A DNA stretch of 64,000 nt from Cylindrospermum sp. NIES-4074. GTDB taxonomy: Bacteria > Cyanobacteriota > Cyanobacteriia > Cyanobacteriales > Nostocaceae. Location: the NCBI GenBank assembly GCA_003994795.1, contig AP018269.1, forward strand, positions 124,001 to 188,000, written 5' to 3'. Every line of letters begins with the position of its first letter. Position 1 is the first letter of the stretch. The notes beneath the pieces were generated by a model. It saw only the letters and a list, made by a program, of their open reading frames with translations, made no database searches and had not been told where the DNA came from. Below, in pieces: positions 9,072-18,427 of the stretch. The translations under genes were made by a program, and so were the position numbers.

Positions 9072-9175
9072 CTTCCAGAAGGCTGTTACAGATTGGACGC
9101 TATCTAGTTATTGTAGTACGTTTGTACTAAGTTGGCAAGGTGAGACAGCAAAAATAGGTAGTCATCCAGAACCCT

Positions 9176-9205
9176 TGTAGAGACGTTCCATGCAACGTCT
9201 CTACA
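9176..9205. repeat. Dispersed 30-base palindrome (tgtagagacgtt family)
   Basis: Reads tgtagagacgttcc followed by atgcaacgtctctaca, an almost perfect palindrome. Related copies lie at 23727-23756, 33153-33182, 34148-34177 and 54420-54449, all between genes or inside a mobile element. Confidence 0.75.
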
Positions 9206-9359
9206 TTCTTTGTCAAAGATATCTTTTGTTTCTTGCTATCTGAAGAAAAAACCCGGATTGTTGAAGGCTGATATGATAGGAGTTGTGCGATAGCGTAAGC
9301 GCTGACTTGTCAGTTCGCCTACGGTAGGGCGTAGCCCATCGCCACACCCCATCACAGAA

Positions 9360-9466
9360 TCAGCACTCAGCACTCCACACTCCACACTCCACACTCAGCA
9401 CTCAGCACTCAGCACTCAGCACTCAGCACTCCACACTCAGCACTCCACACTCCACACTCAGCACTA
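9360..9466. repeat. Heptanucleotide tandem repeat (cactcag / cactcca)
   Basis: About fifteen units of the 7-base motifs cactcag and cactcca stand in a row and run into the stop codon of the MscS gene (the minus-strand TAG is plus 9464-9466). Short tandemly repeated heptamers of this sort are a known hallmark of heterocyst-forming cyanobacteria. Shorter runs with the same unit occur near 34047. Confidence 0.85.
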
Positions 9467-11146
9467 TGAATCAGCTTTGCCGTTCTTCTGAGGACTCAAC
9501 AACTGAGAATCGTTAATCCAGATTGCTTGTTGAGATACAGGAATAGAAATTCCTGCTTGGTCTAAGGTAACTTTCAAGCGACGGCGATATTCTCGCGCTA
9601 TTTCCCATTGCTTGAGGGGTTGTGTTTTAATCCACAGACGGATGGTTAAACCGCGATCGCCAAATTTCTCTACTCCCAAAACTTTAGGTGTTTCCAAAAT
9701 TTGATGCTGCCATTGGGGATCTTGATCCATTTCCAAAGCCACATTTTCAATCAACTCCAAAGCCTCATCTACATTGGTTTCATAGGAAATGGGAATATTT
9801 AAATCGGCTCGTGACCAGCGACTAGAAAGATTGGCAACAATTTTAATTTCACTGTTGGGAATGGTAATTAACCGTCCTTCAGCATCCCGCACTTGGGTCA
9901 TCCGCAGATTGAGATTTTCTACTAAACCTCCCACAGTACCTACATTAATCACATCCCCAAGAGCATATTGGTCTTCGAGGATGATGAGAAAGCCGTTAAT
10001 TGCATCTTTGATTAAGTTTTGGGAAGCTAGAGACACGGCAACACCGACTAAACCAGCACCAGCTAACAGGGGAATGATATCTATCCCCAAAGCAATCAAG
10101 GCTAGTAAAATGCCAGTTCCTACCCAGACAATAGCAGAGATACTTTTAGTCACACCAGAAAATGTGGAAACTCTTAGTTGCAATCGTTCAGAAGTTTCTG
10201 GGGTGAGTAAAGCACCACTACTAACTATAGTTGAGGTGGAGCGGTCAATGAGGGCATAGGTAAAACGGATGGCTACATAAGTTCCTAGTGCTATGACACC
10301 TAATCGCAAAGGTATTTGTGCTACTGCAAGAATTCCTAGCTGAAACGCTCGTGTGTAGGGAAACAAACCCAAGATGATGAAACTACCACTTCCCCAAATC
10401 CCTGCTTGGGTTAGTTGAAACAATCTTTTTTTGACTTCTTGGAGATGCTGCTGTTGTTGTTGATTTAGTTGTGTGGTGATTGGTTGAGCATCTGTTGAAG
10501 TCGGGGGGATAGATGCTTCTACAACATTTTGATTACGGCGTTGCCAGCGAGAGATTCCCCAACTCATCAGCATCATTCCTACCGCGCTAGCAGCAGCAAT
10601 TCCACCTTGCTGGACTAAAAATTGAGTTTGTCGCTCTTGCTTTGCTTGTTGTAAGTTGCTCTGCAAGGTTTCGGTGATTTGGTTTGCCAATGTCAACCCA
10701 TCTCCTTGTGCTAGTGCAGCATCAGCTGAGGTGATGGTCATCAAGTATCGGTCATTGACATAAATAACTGGTAATCCTTTTAATGTGCGGATTTCTAACT
10801 TGACTTCTGTTGCATCTGTGCGAAAGTAATTATGGCTAAGAACCTGCAAATTCTGCTGTACATTTTGTAAACGCTCTGGAAAATGGGTTTTTGTGGCTGC
10901 TATCTGAAATAAACGGCGACCATCTAAATAAATCCAGCCAGAAACAATTTTGTTATCTGCATCATTATTCACATTGCTAGGAGCTGGCGACTGTGATAAA
11001 AAGGGAATCTGGGCTGTAGCTTTGGGTACAGGTGCAACGGCTATGACCATTGAACCTAAGATTGCGCCCCAAACCCTGGTTTTAGTTAGGGAAGAAGCTT
11101 TTAATAAGTCCAGCGGTGCGACCATCGCTAAAAATTGAAGACGCAC
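9464..11146 (-). CDS. MscS-family mechanosensitive channel with N-terminal periplasmic domain
   Basis: A 560-residue membrane protein. The N-terminus (VWGAILGSMVIAVAPVPKATAQ) looks like a signal peptide or anchor. A periplasmic or linker domain to about residue 175 follows, then several membrane helices, and the MscS pore/beta domain GVAVSLASQNLIKDAINGF ... LEDQYALGDVINVGTVGG, with TIPNSEI and the cytoplasmic alpha/beta domain to the end. It should open on membrane tension and protect against osmotic downshock, or conduct ions. The start is the GTG at 11146: an unusually long SD (aaggaggtgg) lies 4-6 bases before it. The 3' end abuts a heptamer repeat array. Confidence 0.9.
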   Translation of the reverse strand: MRLQFLAMVAPLDLLKASSLTKTRVWGAILGSMVIAVAPVPKATAQIPFLSQSPAPSNVNNDADNKIVSGWIYLDGRRLFQIAATKTHFPERLQNVQQNLQVLSHNYFRTDATEVKLEIRTLKGLPVIYVNDRYLMTITSADAALAQGDGLTLANQITETLQSNLQQAKQERQTQFLVQQGGIAAASAVGMMLMSWGISRWQRRNQNVVEASIPPTSTDAQPITTQLNQQQQQHLQEVKKRLFQLTQAGIWGSGSFIILGLFPYTRAFQLGILAVAQIPLRLGVIALGTYVAIRFTYALIDRSTSTIVSSGALLTPETSERLQLRVSTFSGVTKSISAIVWVGTGILLALIALGIDIIPLLAGAGLVGVAVSLASQNLIKDAINGFLIILEDQYALGDVINVGTVGGLVENLNLRMTQVRDAEGRLITIPNSEIKIVANLSSRWSRADLNIPISYETNVDEALELIENVALEMDQDPQWQHQILETPKVLGVEKFGDRGLTIRLWIKTQPLKQWEIAREYRRRLKVTLDQAGISIPVSQQAIWINDSQLLSPQKNGKADS

Positions 11147-11524
11147 TGATCCACCTCCTTGAACAAAATCTACTTTTGTGTACTTCCCTCACTAGCCTCC
11201 ACCAATAATTTTAAGTAAATGCTCTTGTGCCGACTTAATTTTTTGTTGGCAATTTTCTATCTGGTGATAGATGACAAATTAGTTAATTTCTTGAGAGAAG
11301 GTATAGTAAAAGAAGTCGCTGATAATAGTCTTACCAGAGATGCGCTAAAAAGGGAAAAGCCGGATATGGGGTTGAAATTGCCTCTATCAAACTTCAAGCT
11401 AGTACAGGGGAGTATTCACTAGCTAGTTAGCAATTACAAGCAAAAATAGCCAGTCATGAATAAATATAGTAAGATACTTATAAAGGTTCGTACCTTTTTT
11501 TACTATTTTTGAGGAAATTTTTGA
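11147..11524. promoter_or_regulatory. Region between divergent mscS and ahcY, with a terminator-like hairpin
   Basis: 378 bases. At 11482-11497 aaaggt-tcgt-accttt is followed by a T run, a small terminator-like hairpin 27 bases before the ahcY start, so premature termination in the ahcY leader is possible. The ahcY SD gagga is at 11511-11515. On the other side, the mscS SD is complementary to plus 11151-11160. No coding frame is convincing. Confidence 0.4.
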
Positions 11525-12802
<1,278 letters not shown>

Positions 12803-12826
12803 TACTTTGATTAGCTGATTTTTTGA

Positions 12827-12858
12827 GGGATAGGCTTTTGGGCTTATCCCTTTTTTTT
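12827..12858 (+). terminator. Intrinsic terminator of ahcY
   Basis: gggataggc pairs with gcttatccc (12842-12850) through a 6-base loop, with one G-T pair, and eight T follow. It ends 56 bases after the ahcY stop. The whole block 12811-12858 has a similar copy at 14542-14587. Confidence 0.85.
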
Positions 12859-12862
12859 GTTT

Positions 12863-12960
12863 CTCACGCAAAGACGCAAAGACGCAGAGAGAGAAATACA
12901 TTAATTTAAAAAGCCCCCTCCTCGCTTGCGGGGAGGGGGTTGGGGGTGGGGTTCTCATAT
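12863..12960. repeat. Dispersed repeats: ctcacgcaaagacgc type and a GC-rich palindrome
   Basis: ctcacgcaaagacgcaaagacgcagag at 12863-12891 is the reverse orientation of the cttcctttgcgtctttgcg repeat seen again at 17135, 18651 and 19312. After it comes ccccctcctcgcttgcggggagggggttgggggtgggg (about 12913-12951), a palindromic repeat often found after genes in Nostoc. Confidence 0.6.
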
Positions 12961-13013
12961 CTCACTTAACCAAGAATCGCTATAATAGGATAGAAATATT
13001 ATTTTAACTTTTC

Positions 13014-13433
13014 ATGTCAGCGAAGGATGTTTTTCATAATACTGTTAAAATAGCTTTAGAAAAGGAGAATTGGCAAATTACTCATGATCCTTTGTCATTT
13101 GAACTTACTGAAAAAGTTAAGGTAAGAATAGACTTGGGCGCAGAAAAGTTAATTACTGCGGAGAAAGATAATCAAAAAATAGCTGTAGAGGTAAAAAGTT
13201 TTATAGGACTTTCAGCGATTTCTGAATTTCATCTAGCCATTGGTCAGTTTTTAAACTATAAGGTAGTATTAACACAGAAAGATCCTCAAAGGATATTATA
13301 TCTAGCGATATCTCAAGATATATACGAAGAATTTTTCCTAGATTCCTTTATTCAAACTGTTTTAAAAACTTATGAAATTAAGTTATTAGTATTTGATGTG
13401 AAAAGGGAGGAAATATTACTATGGAAAAGTTAG
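13014..13433 (+). CDS. xisH: XisH-family protein, first copy
   Basis: A 139-residue XisH protein, known as one of the factors controlling excision of the fdxN DNA element during heterocyst development in Anabaena. Its fold belongs to the PD-(D/E)XK nuclease superfamily, and here RIDLGAEKLITAEK...IAVEVKSF shows the D...ExK arrangement. In most Nostocales genomes xisHI pairs occur in many copies away from any excised element, so a developmental role is not implied. It overlaps xisI by 13 bases, which suggests translational coupling. The start ATG opens MSAKDVFHN, as in the second copy at 13774. Confidence 0.92.
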   Translation: MSAKDVFHNTVKIALEKENWQITHDPLSFELTEKVKVRIDLGAEKLITAEKDNQKIAVEVKSFIGLSAISEFHLAIGQFLNYKVVLTQKDPQRILYLAISQDIYEEFFLDSFIQTVLKTYEIKLLVFDVKREEILLWKS

Positions 13434-13753
13434 ATTACCGAGAAATAGTTAAGAATTTCATCCAAAAATATGCACAAGAAGAATGTGTGGAAGATTCAGA
13501 AAATATCGAGGTTGTTTTTGATACAGAGAGGGATGTTTATTTATTATTGGTTACAGGATGGAAAGATGAAAAGAGAATTTATTGGTTTCCCATTCATATT
13601 AGTATTAAAGATGGAAAAATTTGGATTGAAAGAGATTTTACTGAAGAAGGAATTGCTCATCAATTAGTAGAGTTAGGTGTGCCAAAAACAGATATAGTTT
13701 TAGGTTTTAGATCACCCTATGTTCGTCAGTTTACTGGTTTTGCATCGGTTTAA
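13421..13753 (+). CDS. xisI: XisI-family protein, first copy
   Basis: A 110-residue XisI protein, the usual partner of XisH. Typical segments are YREIVKNFIQKYA, TGWKDEKRIYWFPIHISIKDGKIWI and GVPKTDIVLGFRSPYVRQFTGFASV. Its start lies inside xisH, with GGGAGG about 10 bases upstream. The last 35 residues are almost the same as in the second copy (14178-14507), so the pair arose by tandem duplication. The biochemical activity of XisI is not known; a complex with XisH is the common assumption. Confidence 0.92.
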   Translation: MEKLDYREIVKNFIQKYAQEECVEDSENIEVVFDTERDVYLLLVTGWKDEKRIYWFPIHISIKDGKIWIERDFTEEGIAHQLVELGVPKTDIVLGFRSPYVRQFTGFASV

Positions 13754-13773
13754 ATTTTTAATTTATTGTTTAT

Positions 13774-14190
13774 ATGTCAGCGAAGGATTTCTTTCACAAT
13801 GCAGTTAGGTTAGCTTTAGAGAAAGATGGTTGGTTAATTACTGATGATCCTTTAAGATTTATAGTAGATACTCTAGAATTTCGTCTTGATTTAGGAGCAG
13901 AAAGACTTTTAGCAGCAGAAAAAGAAGGAGAAAAAATAGCAGTTGAAATAAAATCTTTTTTGGGGAAATCAGCGATTAGTGAATTTCATACAGCTTTAGG
14001 ACAAACACTTAATTACCGTTTTATCTTAAGAAAAGAAGCACCTGATCGTATTTTATATTTAGCAATTAGTTATGAAATATATACAGCCTTTTTTCTGATA
14101 CCTGTGATTCAAGAAATAATTGCTGAACATAAATTAAAATTATTGATATTTGAAAGTAGCAAGGAGGAAATCGTTTTATGGAAAGAATGA
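13774..14190 (+). CDS. xisH: XisH-family protein, second copy
   Basis: 138 residues, starting MSAKDFFHN like the first copy and sharing its plan: FRLDLGAERLLAAEKEGEKIAVEIKSF holds the Asp and ExK of the PD-(D/E)XK fold. It lies 20 bases after the first xisI and overlaps the second xisI by 13 bases. The divergence from the first copy is clear in the middle and the C-terminal third, so the duplication is not recent. Base composition is more AT-rich than that of ahcY. Confidence 0.92.
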   Translation: MSAKDFFHNAVRLALEKDGWLITDDPLRFIVDTLEFRLDLGAERLLAAEKEGEKIAVEIKSFLGKSAISEFHTALGQTLNYRFILRKEAPDRILYLAISYEIYTAFFLIPVIQEIIAEHKLKLLIFESSKEEIVLWKE

Positions 14191-14507
14191 ATTATCCTGA
14201 ATTAGTACAGACAGTATTAGCAAGACATACAGAAAGTCATTTAGCCAAGGGAACAGAAATACAATTAATATTTGATAATCAAAAAAATCACTATTTAGTA
14301 ATTCATCTAGGTTGGGAAGGTGAAAAACGGACTTATGGTTCAGTGATTCATGTTGATATTAAGGATGGAAAAATCTGGATTCAATGCGATTTTACAGAGG
14401 AAGGAGTTGCTAATGAGTTGGTAGAGTTAGGAGTACCGAAAACGGATATTGTTTTAGGTTTTAGATCACCTCATGTGAGACAGTTTACAGGTTTTGCATC
14501 GGTTTAG
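14178..14507 (+). CDS. xisI: XisI-family protein, second copy
   Basis: 109 residues. GWEGEKRTYGSVIHVDIKDGKIWI and GVPKTDIVLGFRSPHVRQFTGFASV are the family's signatures. AAGGAGG lies 9 bases before the start, inside xisH. It is the last gene of the four-gene xisH-xisI-xisH-xisI unit, followed by a terminator at 14558 that copies that of ahcY. The C-terminal 35 residues nearly match the first copy, either through gene conversion or strong constraint. Confidence 0.92.
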   Translation: MERMNYPELVQTVLARHTESHLAKGTEIQLIFDNQKNHYLVIHLGWEGEKRTYGSVIHVDIKDGKIWIQCDFTEEGVANELVELGVPKTDIVLGFRSPHVRQFTGFASV

Positions 14508-14557
14508 ATTTTTCATTCAGTTTTTATATTTTGGTAGTTTATTAGTTGATTTTTTGC

Positions 14558-14587
14558 GGGATAGGCGTTTTGTTTATCCCTTTTTTT
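14558..14587 (+). terminator. Terminator after xisHI, similar to the ahcY terminator
   Basis: gggataggc pairs with gtttatccc (14572-14580, two G-T pairs) followed by seven T. Together with the preceding ttagttgattttttgc (from 14542) it matches 12811-12858 base for base over most of its length, so the unit is bracketed by two related copies. Confidence 0.8.
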
Positions 14588-14631
14588 AAGGCTTGTATAT
14601 TCATTTTCAAAAATGGTCAGGTGATAAATTT

Positions 14632-16845
14632 ATGAAAGAAAGTGAAATTCAGAAAATTATAGAAACCGCGATTCAAGAAAATAAATTTTTAGAGCTTATA
14701 GAGGATGAAGATATAAATTCCCTAGAATACCGTTATCAATCTTACTATGATCCTGATTCTTTGCCATCATTTTTGCTTGATTATTTATCAACAAAAAAAG
14801 CAATAATTTCTGCTAGAAATGTACTACAATGCTTGGAAAATACTCGTATTATGACAACTGCTTCTAAAAGTATTTCTCTCGATAGATCACAAAGGCTATT
14901 TCCAGACTTAATACTCTTTAATGAAGAACAACGTAAATTAATAATTATTGAAATAAAAAGAAGTAGTCAAACAACAAGAGAAACAATCACAGAAATAATT
15001 GCTTATGAGTCAGAACTGAAAAATATGTTACCATTCTTGTCAAATTATGAAGTAAATTTTTGTATTATATCGACTGAATATCCTGATCTTCTAGATCATT
15101 CTGTTTCAGGTTTAATCACCTGGGAATCAAAGCAAATACTATGCTTGAAAATAGAATTCGATGAACAAGACTTGAAGCTGAGAATTCATATACCTTCTGC
15201 ATGGACTTCAACAGGGAGCATAACTCTTCCCCCAAAAGCTATATCGACTTTTCAAATTATTCTGTATCAGGAAAACAATGAAGATAATTTACAAGATGCA
15301 GAACTTGCTGTTTTAAATGCAGCCCGACTAATCGCTAGGGAAGGGGACAGAAATAACTCACATGGTTTTGTACTTGTTTGGCATGATTGCTGGGATGGAT
15401 GGGAAAATGTTGGTGGTGCTGCTAAATTTCATCTGACTGTAGGTTTCATCAATCCCTATGTATTTCTTCCATTTGCACAAAATAAAGGAATGATTGATGC
15501 TTCTCAAAGTCCCATAGGTGAGTATTTAATTGAAAATTCAGAAGACCTTGCCTCTGCTTACTTATCCAGTGATAATATTTGGAAAACAGGTATTACATAC
15601 TTGAAGCAGTATTATAGAGTTCATATAGAGGGCTTATCCTATTGGGATCTTGAAAGAGAAAAACCTTACGAAATTAATTCGGCATTACTAACAATGCGTC
15701 ATCGTGCGTTACCGTTTCATATCGAACTTTGGGGGACTTTAGGCGATTTTGTTAGAGAATTTATTTCTCATCCTGGAGTAAAAGAAAATATTTTATCTGG
15801 AGTAGCTAACAGGATTATTAGTTGTGAAGATCCATTTATTGGAATACCTATTTTAGATAGTATTTCAGGAGTTAATAAATTAGACAGTAGAGGGTTTACT
15901 TGTAAAGTTTTATTTGATTTTGGTGTTTCTCTAGCTACACTATCAACACTCTATAACACAGCTATTCATAATCAAGATGGAAAGCTTAAAAATTTACCTG
16001 CTTCTATCACTTGGTATATGTTAGATATTCAGGCAACTTTATTGGAAGTGTCAATAAGATATGGAAAATCAAAGAGTCTTACCATTCCTCCTCCAGTAAT
16101 CAAGATTACAACAACAGAAAATTTTGAAGATGCTTTGTCCAGTATTCAATCTTTTATAGATTGGATCTATAATGATTTCTTGACGGAAAAAAATCAAATA
16201 CATAATATTTGCTTTGAGTTAGGTTTACGATGTCACCCGCTATTAGATTCTTATTTTGATTGTGTGCTGTCTGATGAACTCAGGAACGATTTAGAAGAAA
16301 ATGTTTGCAATACCTCAATTTATTTGCTTAAAAATATAGCATACACTTTTTCATCTCCAGAAGATTTATATTTACCAGATGAGGAAATTAGAGATATAAT
16401 CAATGATTTAGCTAAAGATTATCTGGAAAATGATATTCATCAAACCAAATTAGAAGAAATATTTATTTTAATTGATAATGTTCCCAGAAATAAACACTTG
16501 GGACTTTATCATAATAAATTAATGGATTTGCTAGATAGGCTTATTCTTCCAGTGACTCATGGTGAAGATGATAAACTTTCCACTAATCTTTCTGACTATA
16601 AAAACATAGATTGGATATGGATACGTGAAAGAATACTTAATTTGAGGGAAAAACAAAATCTATTTCCGGCTGTTAGAATTGATATTAATGGATTTGTTCA
16701 GATAGTAGATTGTAGTAAAGAAGAGTATAGTTCTTTTTTCAAAGATAAAATAGATTTCAAGAATAATTTTTTACTTATAGCTTCATACAGTGGTGTTGAG
16801 AATGTTTTGATTAAAGAATGGAAAGAAGCAGGTTTGTTAAGCTAA
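14632..16845 (+). CDS. Large AT-rich protein with PD-(D/E)XK-like N-terminal region, unknown function
   Basis: From the ATG at 14632 (aggtgat 7 bases upstream) it reads 737 residues; a TTG at 14593 is less likely. Residues about 85-125 contain LFPDLILFNEEQRKLIIIEIKRSSQ, the PD...ExK pattern of the restriction-endonuclease-like fold. The remaining 550 residues are hydrophilic and unrecognised, with patches such as HDCWDGWENVGGAAKFHLTVGF. There is no helicase, ATPase or membrane signal. Composition is clearly more AT-rich than in the flanking housekeeping genes, and it lies after two xisHI pairs, so it is probably acquired. A role in defence or DNA processing is possible but not shown. Confidence 0.75.
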   Translation: MKESEIQKIIETAIQENKFLELIEDEDINSLEYRYQSYYDPDSLPSFLLDYLSTKKAIISARNVLQCLENTRIMTTASKSISLDRSQRLFPDLILFNEEQRKLIIIEIKRSSQTTRETITEIIAYESELKNMLPFLSNYEVNFCIISTEYPDLLDHSVSGLITWESKQILCLKIEFDEQDLKLRIHIPSAWTSTGSITLPPKAISTFQIILYQENNEDNLQDAELAVLNAARLIAREGDRNNSHGFVLVWHDCWDGWENVGGAAKFHLTVGFINPYVFLPFAQNKGMIDASQSPIGEYLIENSEDLASAYLSSDNIWKTGITYLKQYYRVHIEGLSYWDLEREKPYEINSALLTMRHRALPFHIELWGTLGDFVREFISHPGVKENILSGVANRIISCEDPFIGIPILDSISGVNKLDSRGFTCKVLFDFGVSLATLSTLYNTAIHNQDGKLKNLPASITWYMLDIQATLLEVSIRYGKSKSLTIPPPVIKITTTENFEDALSSIQSFIDWIYNDFLTEKNQIHNICFELGLRCHPLLDSYFDCVLSDELRNDLEENVCNTSIYLLKNIAYTFSSPEDLYLPDEEIRDIINDLAKDYLENDIHQTKLEEIFILIDNVPRNKHLGLYHNKLMDLLDRLILPVTHGEDDKLSTNLSDYKNIDWIWIRERILNLREKQNLFPAVRIDINGFVQIVDCSKEEYSSFFKDKIDFKNNFLLIASYSGVENVLIKEWKEAGLLS

Positions 16846-16900
16846 ATAAATTGAATACATTATATTGATTTTCTAGATTTTAGAATAGCATCTAAACATA

Positions 16901-17098
16901 ATTATTAGAAAATCAACGCCTTTGTTTACTTGTTTTCGACTCAAAACGAGAGGTTATACTGCAATGGATACCTTAGACAATTATCGCCAAATCATTCAAA
17001 AAATCTTAACCGAATATTCCCAACTCCCCTACGCTTACGGTGAACTAGAAAGACAACTAATTATAGACAAAACCGCCAACCATTACCTACTACTAACA
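16901..17098. repeat. 198-base direct repeat, left copy (5' part of xisI)
   Basis: Matches 18230-18427 at an offset of 1329 bases with about nine mismatches counted by eye. It covers the upstream region and first 45 codons of xisI. Identity stops abruptly at 17098. Confidence 0.9.
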
Positions 17099-17164
17099 CC
17101 CTTGCATTTGATAATTTTAATAATCTTTCTGATTCTTCCTTTGCGTCTTTGCGCCTTTGCGTGA
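16964..17164 (+). pseudogene. xisI: Truncated xisI (5' third only)
   Basis: The ATG at 16964 opens MDTLDNYRQIIQKILTEYSQ, the same as the complete xisI at 18293 with one change. After TANHYLLLT the match ends and the frame runs into an unrelated hydrophobic tail (LHLIILIIFLILPLRLCAFA), which is a translation of intergenic DNA including the ttgcgtctttgcg repeat. A functional XisI needs the GWE...KIWI and C-terminal parts, which are missing. It was left by a partial duplication. Confidence 0.85.
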
Positions 17165-17173
17165 GATAAAAAT
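17135..17173. repeat. Dispersed repeat cttcctttgcgtctttgcg
   Basis: cttcctttgcgtctttgcgcc is followed by tttgcgtgaga and aaaaat. Close relatives lie at 18651-18682 and 19312-19350 in the same orientation and at 12863-12891 inverted. This copy marks the point where the truncated xisI ends. Confidence 0.8.
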
Positions 17174-17192
17174 AAATTCAAAAACAATAATT

Positions 17193-17567
17193 TTATGGTA
17201 TAGGAGCATTTTTAGGATGTTTCCCCGCATAATAGACAACAACCTTTAATTGCTCCTCATCAGGAACATAAAATACTCTATCCCCGCTTGAAACTTCATA
17301 TTCCCACGCACCTTTATAAACTTTACCCTTTAAGGGGAAAACACGCTTTGGTTGTCTAGTTATTGGTGCATTGCATAAATCTTCATAACAACGACAGCAG
17401 TTTTCTGGATAACGTTGCATCAAAGCTTCCCAATCTCGATTAACCCTTCGATTTTTAGCAACTACCAACCAAATTCCAATTGTTTGAGATAATGCAGGTT
17501 CAGATAATTTTACTTGTGGTGGCTCAACATTATCTATTAAATCATTTTCAGCAGGATTATCTGACAT
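17193..17567 (-). CDS. RelE/YoeB-like toxin of a type II toxin-antitoxin pair
   Basis: 124 residues. The C-terminal half VFPLKGKVYKGAWEYEVSSGDRVFYVPDEEQLKVVVYYAGKHPK has the order of a RelE/YoeB-like fold (Lys-rich strand, GDRVFY, VVVYYAGKHP), which in known members cleaves mRNA at the ribosome. The N-terminal 45 residues are an acidic extension. It lies 6 bases after the antitoxin in the same direction, the usual antitoxin-toxin order. The pair is the only one of the region that looks complete. The catalytic residues cannot be fixed by eye, so the toxin class is inferred. Confidence 0.7.
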   Translation of the reverse strand: MSDNPAENDLIDNVEPPQVKLSEPALSQTIGIWLVVAKNRRVNRDWEALMQRYPENCCRCYEDLCNAPITRQPKRVFPLKGKVYKGAWEYEVSSGDRVFYVPDEEQLKVVVYYAGKHPKNAPIP

Positions 17568-17573
17568 AAAAAA

Positions 17574-18068
17574 TCACACACCACTTTTATTAGCAGGTGG
17601 TGTTAACTGTATTTCATCAGTTTCATCATTAAAAGCTGCTGCTAAATCAGGACTACTAATAGCTATAGAACTTTCACGCCATTCATGGATAATTTCATCA
17701 ATCAAATCCCAAGCCTGATTAGAAGTATCAGTTAAGCGAAAAGCCTCACTCACCTCTTTAATAAACTCTTGCAATTCATCTGCATCAAAAACCCGCAACC
17801 AGCCATAAGGATGCTCATAACCAATTTCTTGTCCTAGCAACAACCGAAACGCAACCGATAACACCTCAAAAACAACCTTACTTTGTGCTACACCCTTCAC
17901 AAGGTAAGCTACATCCTCACGACGTAACAGCGCAAAAGATTGGTCATTTCTAGTAATAGTAATTGGATGTTCATAAGCTTTATCTAAAACCTTTCCCGGT
18001 TGACGATTTAACTCAGTAGCTGTAACTAACTCATCTGAGAACGCATTGCTAAAAATTGCAATTGACAT
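17574..18068 (-). CDS. Phd/YefM-like antitoxin
   Basis: 164 residues. The first 55 (ELVTATELNRQPGKVLDKAYEHPITITRNDQSFALLRREDVAYL) are a Phd/YefM DNA-binding fold, which represses its own promoter. The long remainder (VFEVLSVAFRLLLGQEIGYEHPYGWLRVFDADELQEFIKEV) is probably the toxin-neutralising part, and the protein ends FNDETDEIQLTPPANKSGV. The antitoxin comes first, toxin second. A degraded echo of its C-terminus (FNDEADEAPLTPP) occurs at 20574-20678, so more than one copy once existed here. Confidence 0.75.
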   Translation of the reverse strand: MSIAIFSNAFSDELVTATELNRQPGKVLDKAYEHPITITRNDQSFALLRREDVAYLVKGVAQSKVVFEVLSVAFRLLLGQEIGYEHPYGWLRVFDADELQEFIKEVSEAFRLTDTSNQAWDLIDEIIHEWRESSIAISSPDLAAAFNDETDEIQLTPPANKSGV

Positions 18069-18229
18069 GATACCTGCGTTTTCCAGAAACGCTGACTTAA
18101 TCCAAAGCTCTTATTACGTACTATTGTACGTAGCTTCTATCATTTGTCAATAGGTAACACGACAAAAACCTTTTTTTGTTTTTCATTTTTCCTTTGCGCG
18201 AAACGAAAATAAGAACCAATTGGTAAAAT

Positions 18230-18427
18230 ATTATTAGAAAATCAACACCTTTGTTTACTTGTCTTCGACTCAAAACGAGAGGTTATACTGCAATGGATAC
18301 CTTAGATAATTATCGCCGAATCATTCAAAAAATATTAACCGAATATTCCCAACTTCCCTACGCTTACGGTGAACTAGAAAGACAACTAATAATAGACCAA
18401 ACCGCCAACCATTACCTACTACTCACA
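18230..18427. repeat. 198-base direct repeat, right copy
   Basis: Counterpart of 16901-17098. The two bracket about 1.1 kb with the toxin-antitoxin pair, so unequal recombination between them would delete the pair. Confidence 0.9.

Noticed and set aside
9360-9466. Tandem heptamers as a possible CRISPR or origin iteron
   Set aside because: No spacers and no DnaA boxes; the unit is the common Nostocales heptamer repeat.
11147-11524. SAH riboswitch upstream of ahcY
   Set aside because: Such riboswitches are known mainly from proteobacteria, and no matching fold could be drawn; only a simple hairpin is present.
13014-14507. Presence of XisH/XisI as evidence for an fdxN-type excision element in the window
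   Set aside because: No recombinase (XisF), no nifD/fdxN fragments and no matching recombination sites are seen; xisHI pairs are common outside such elements.
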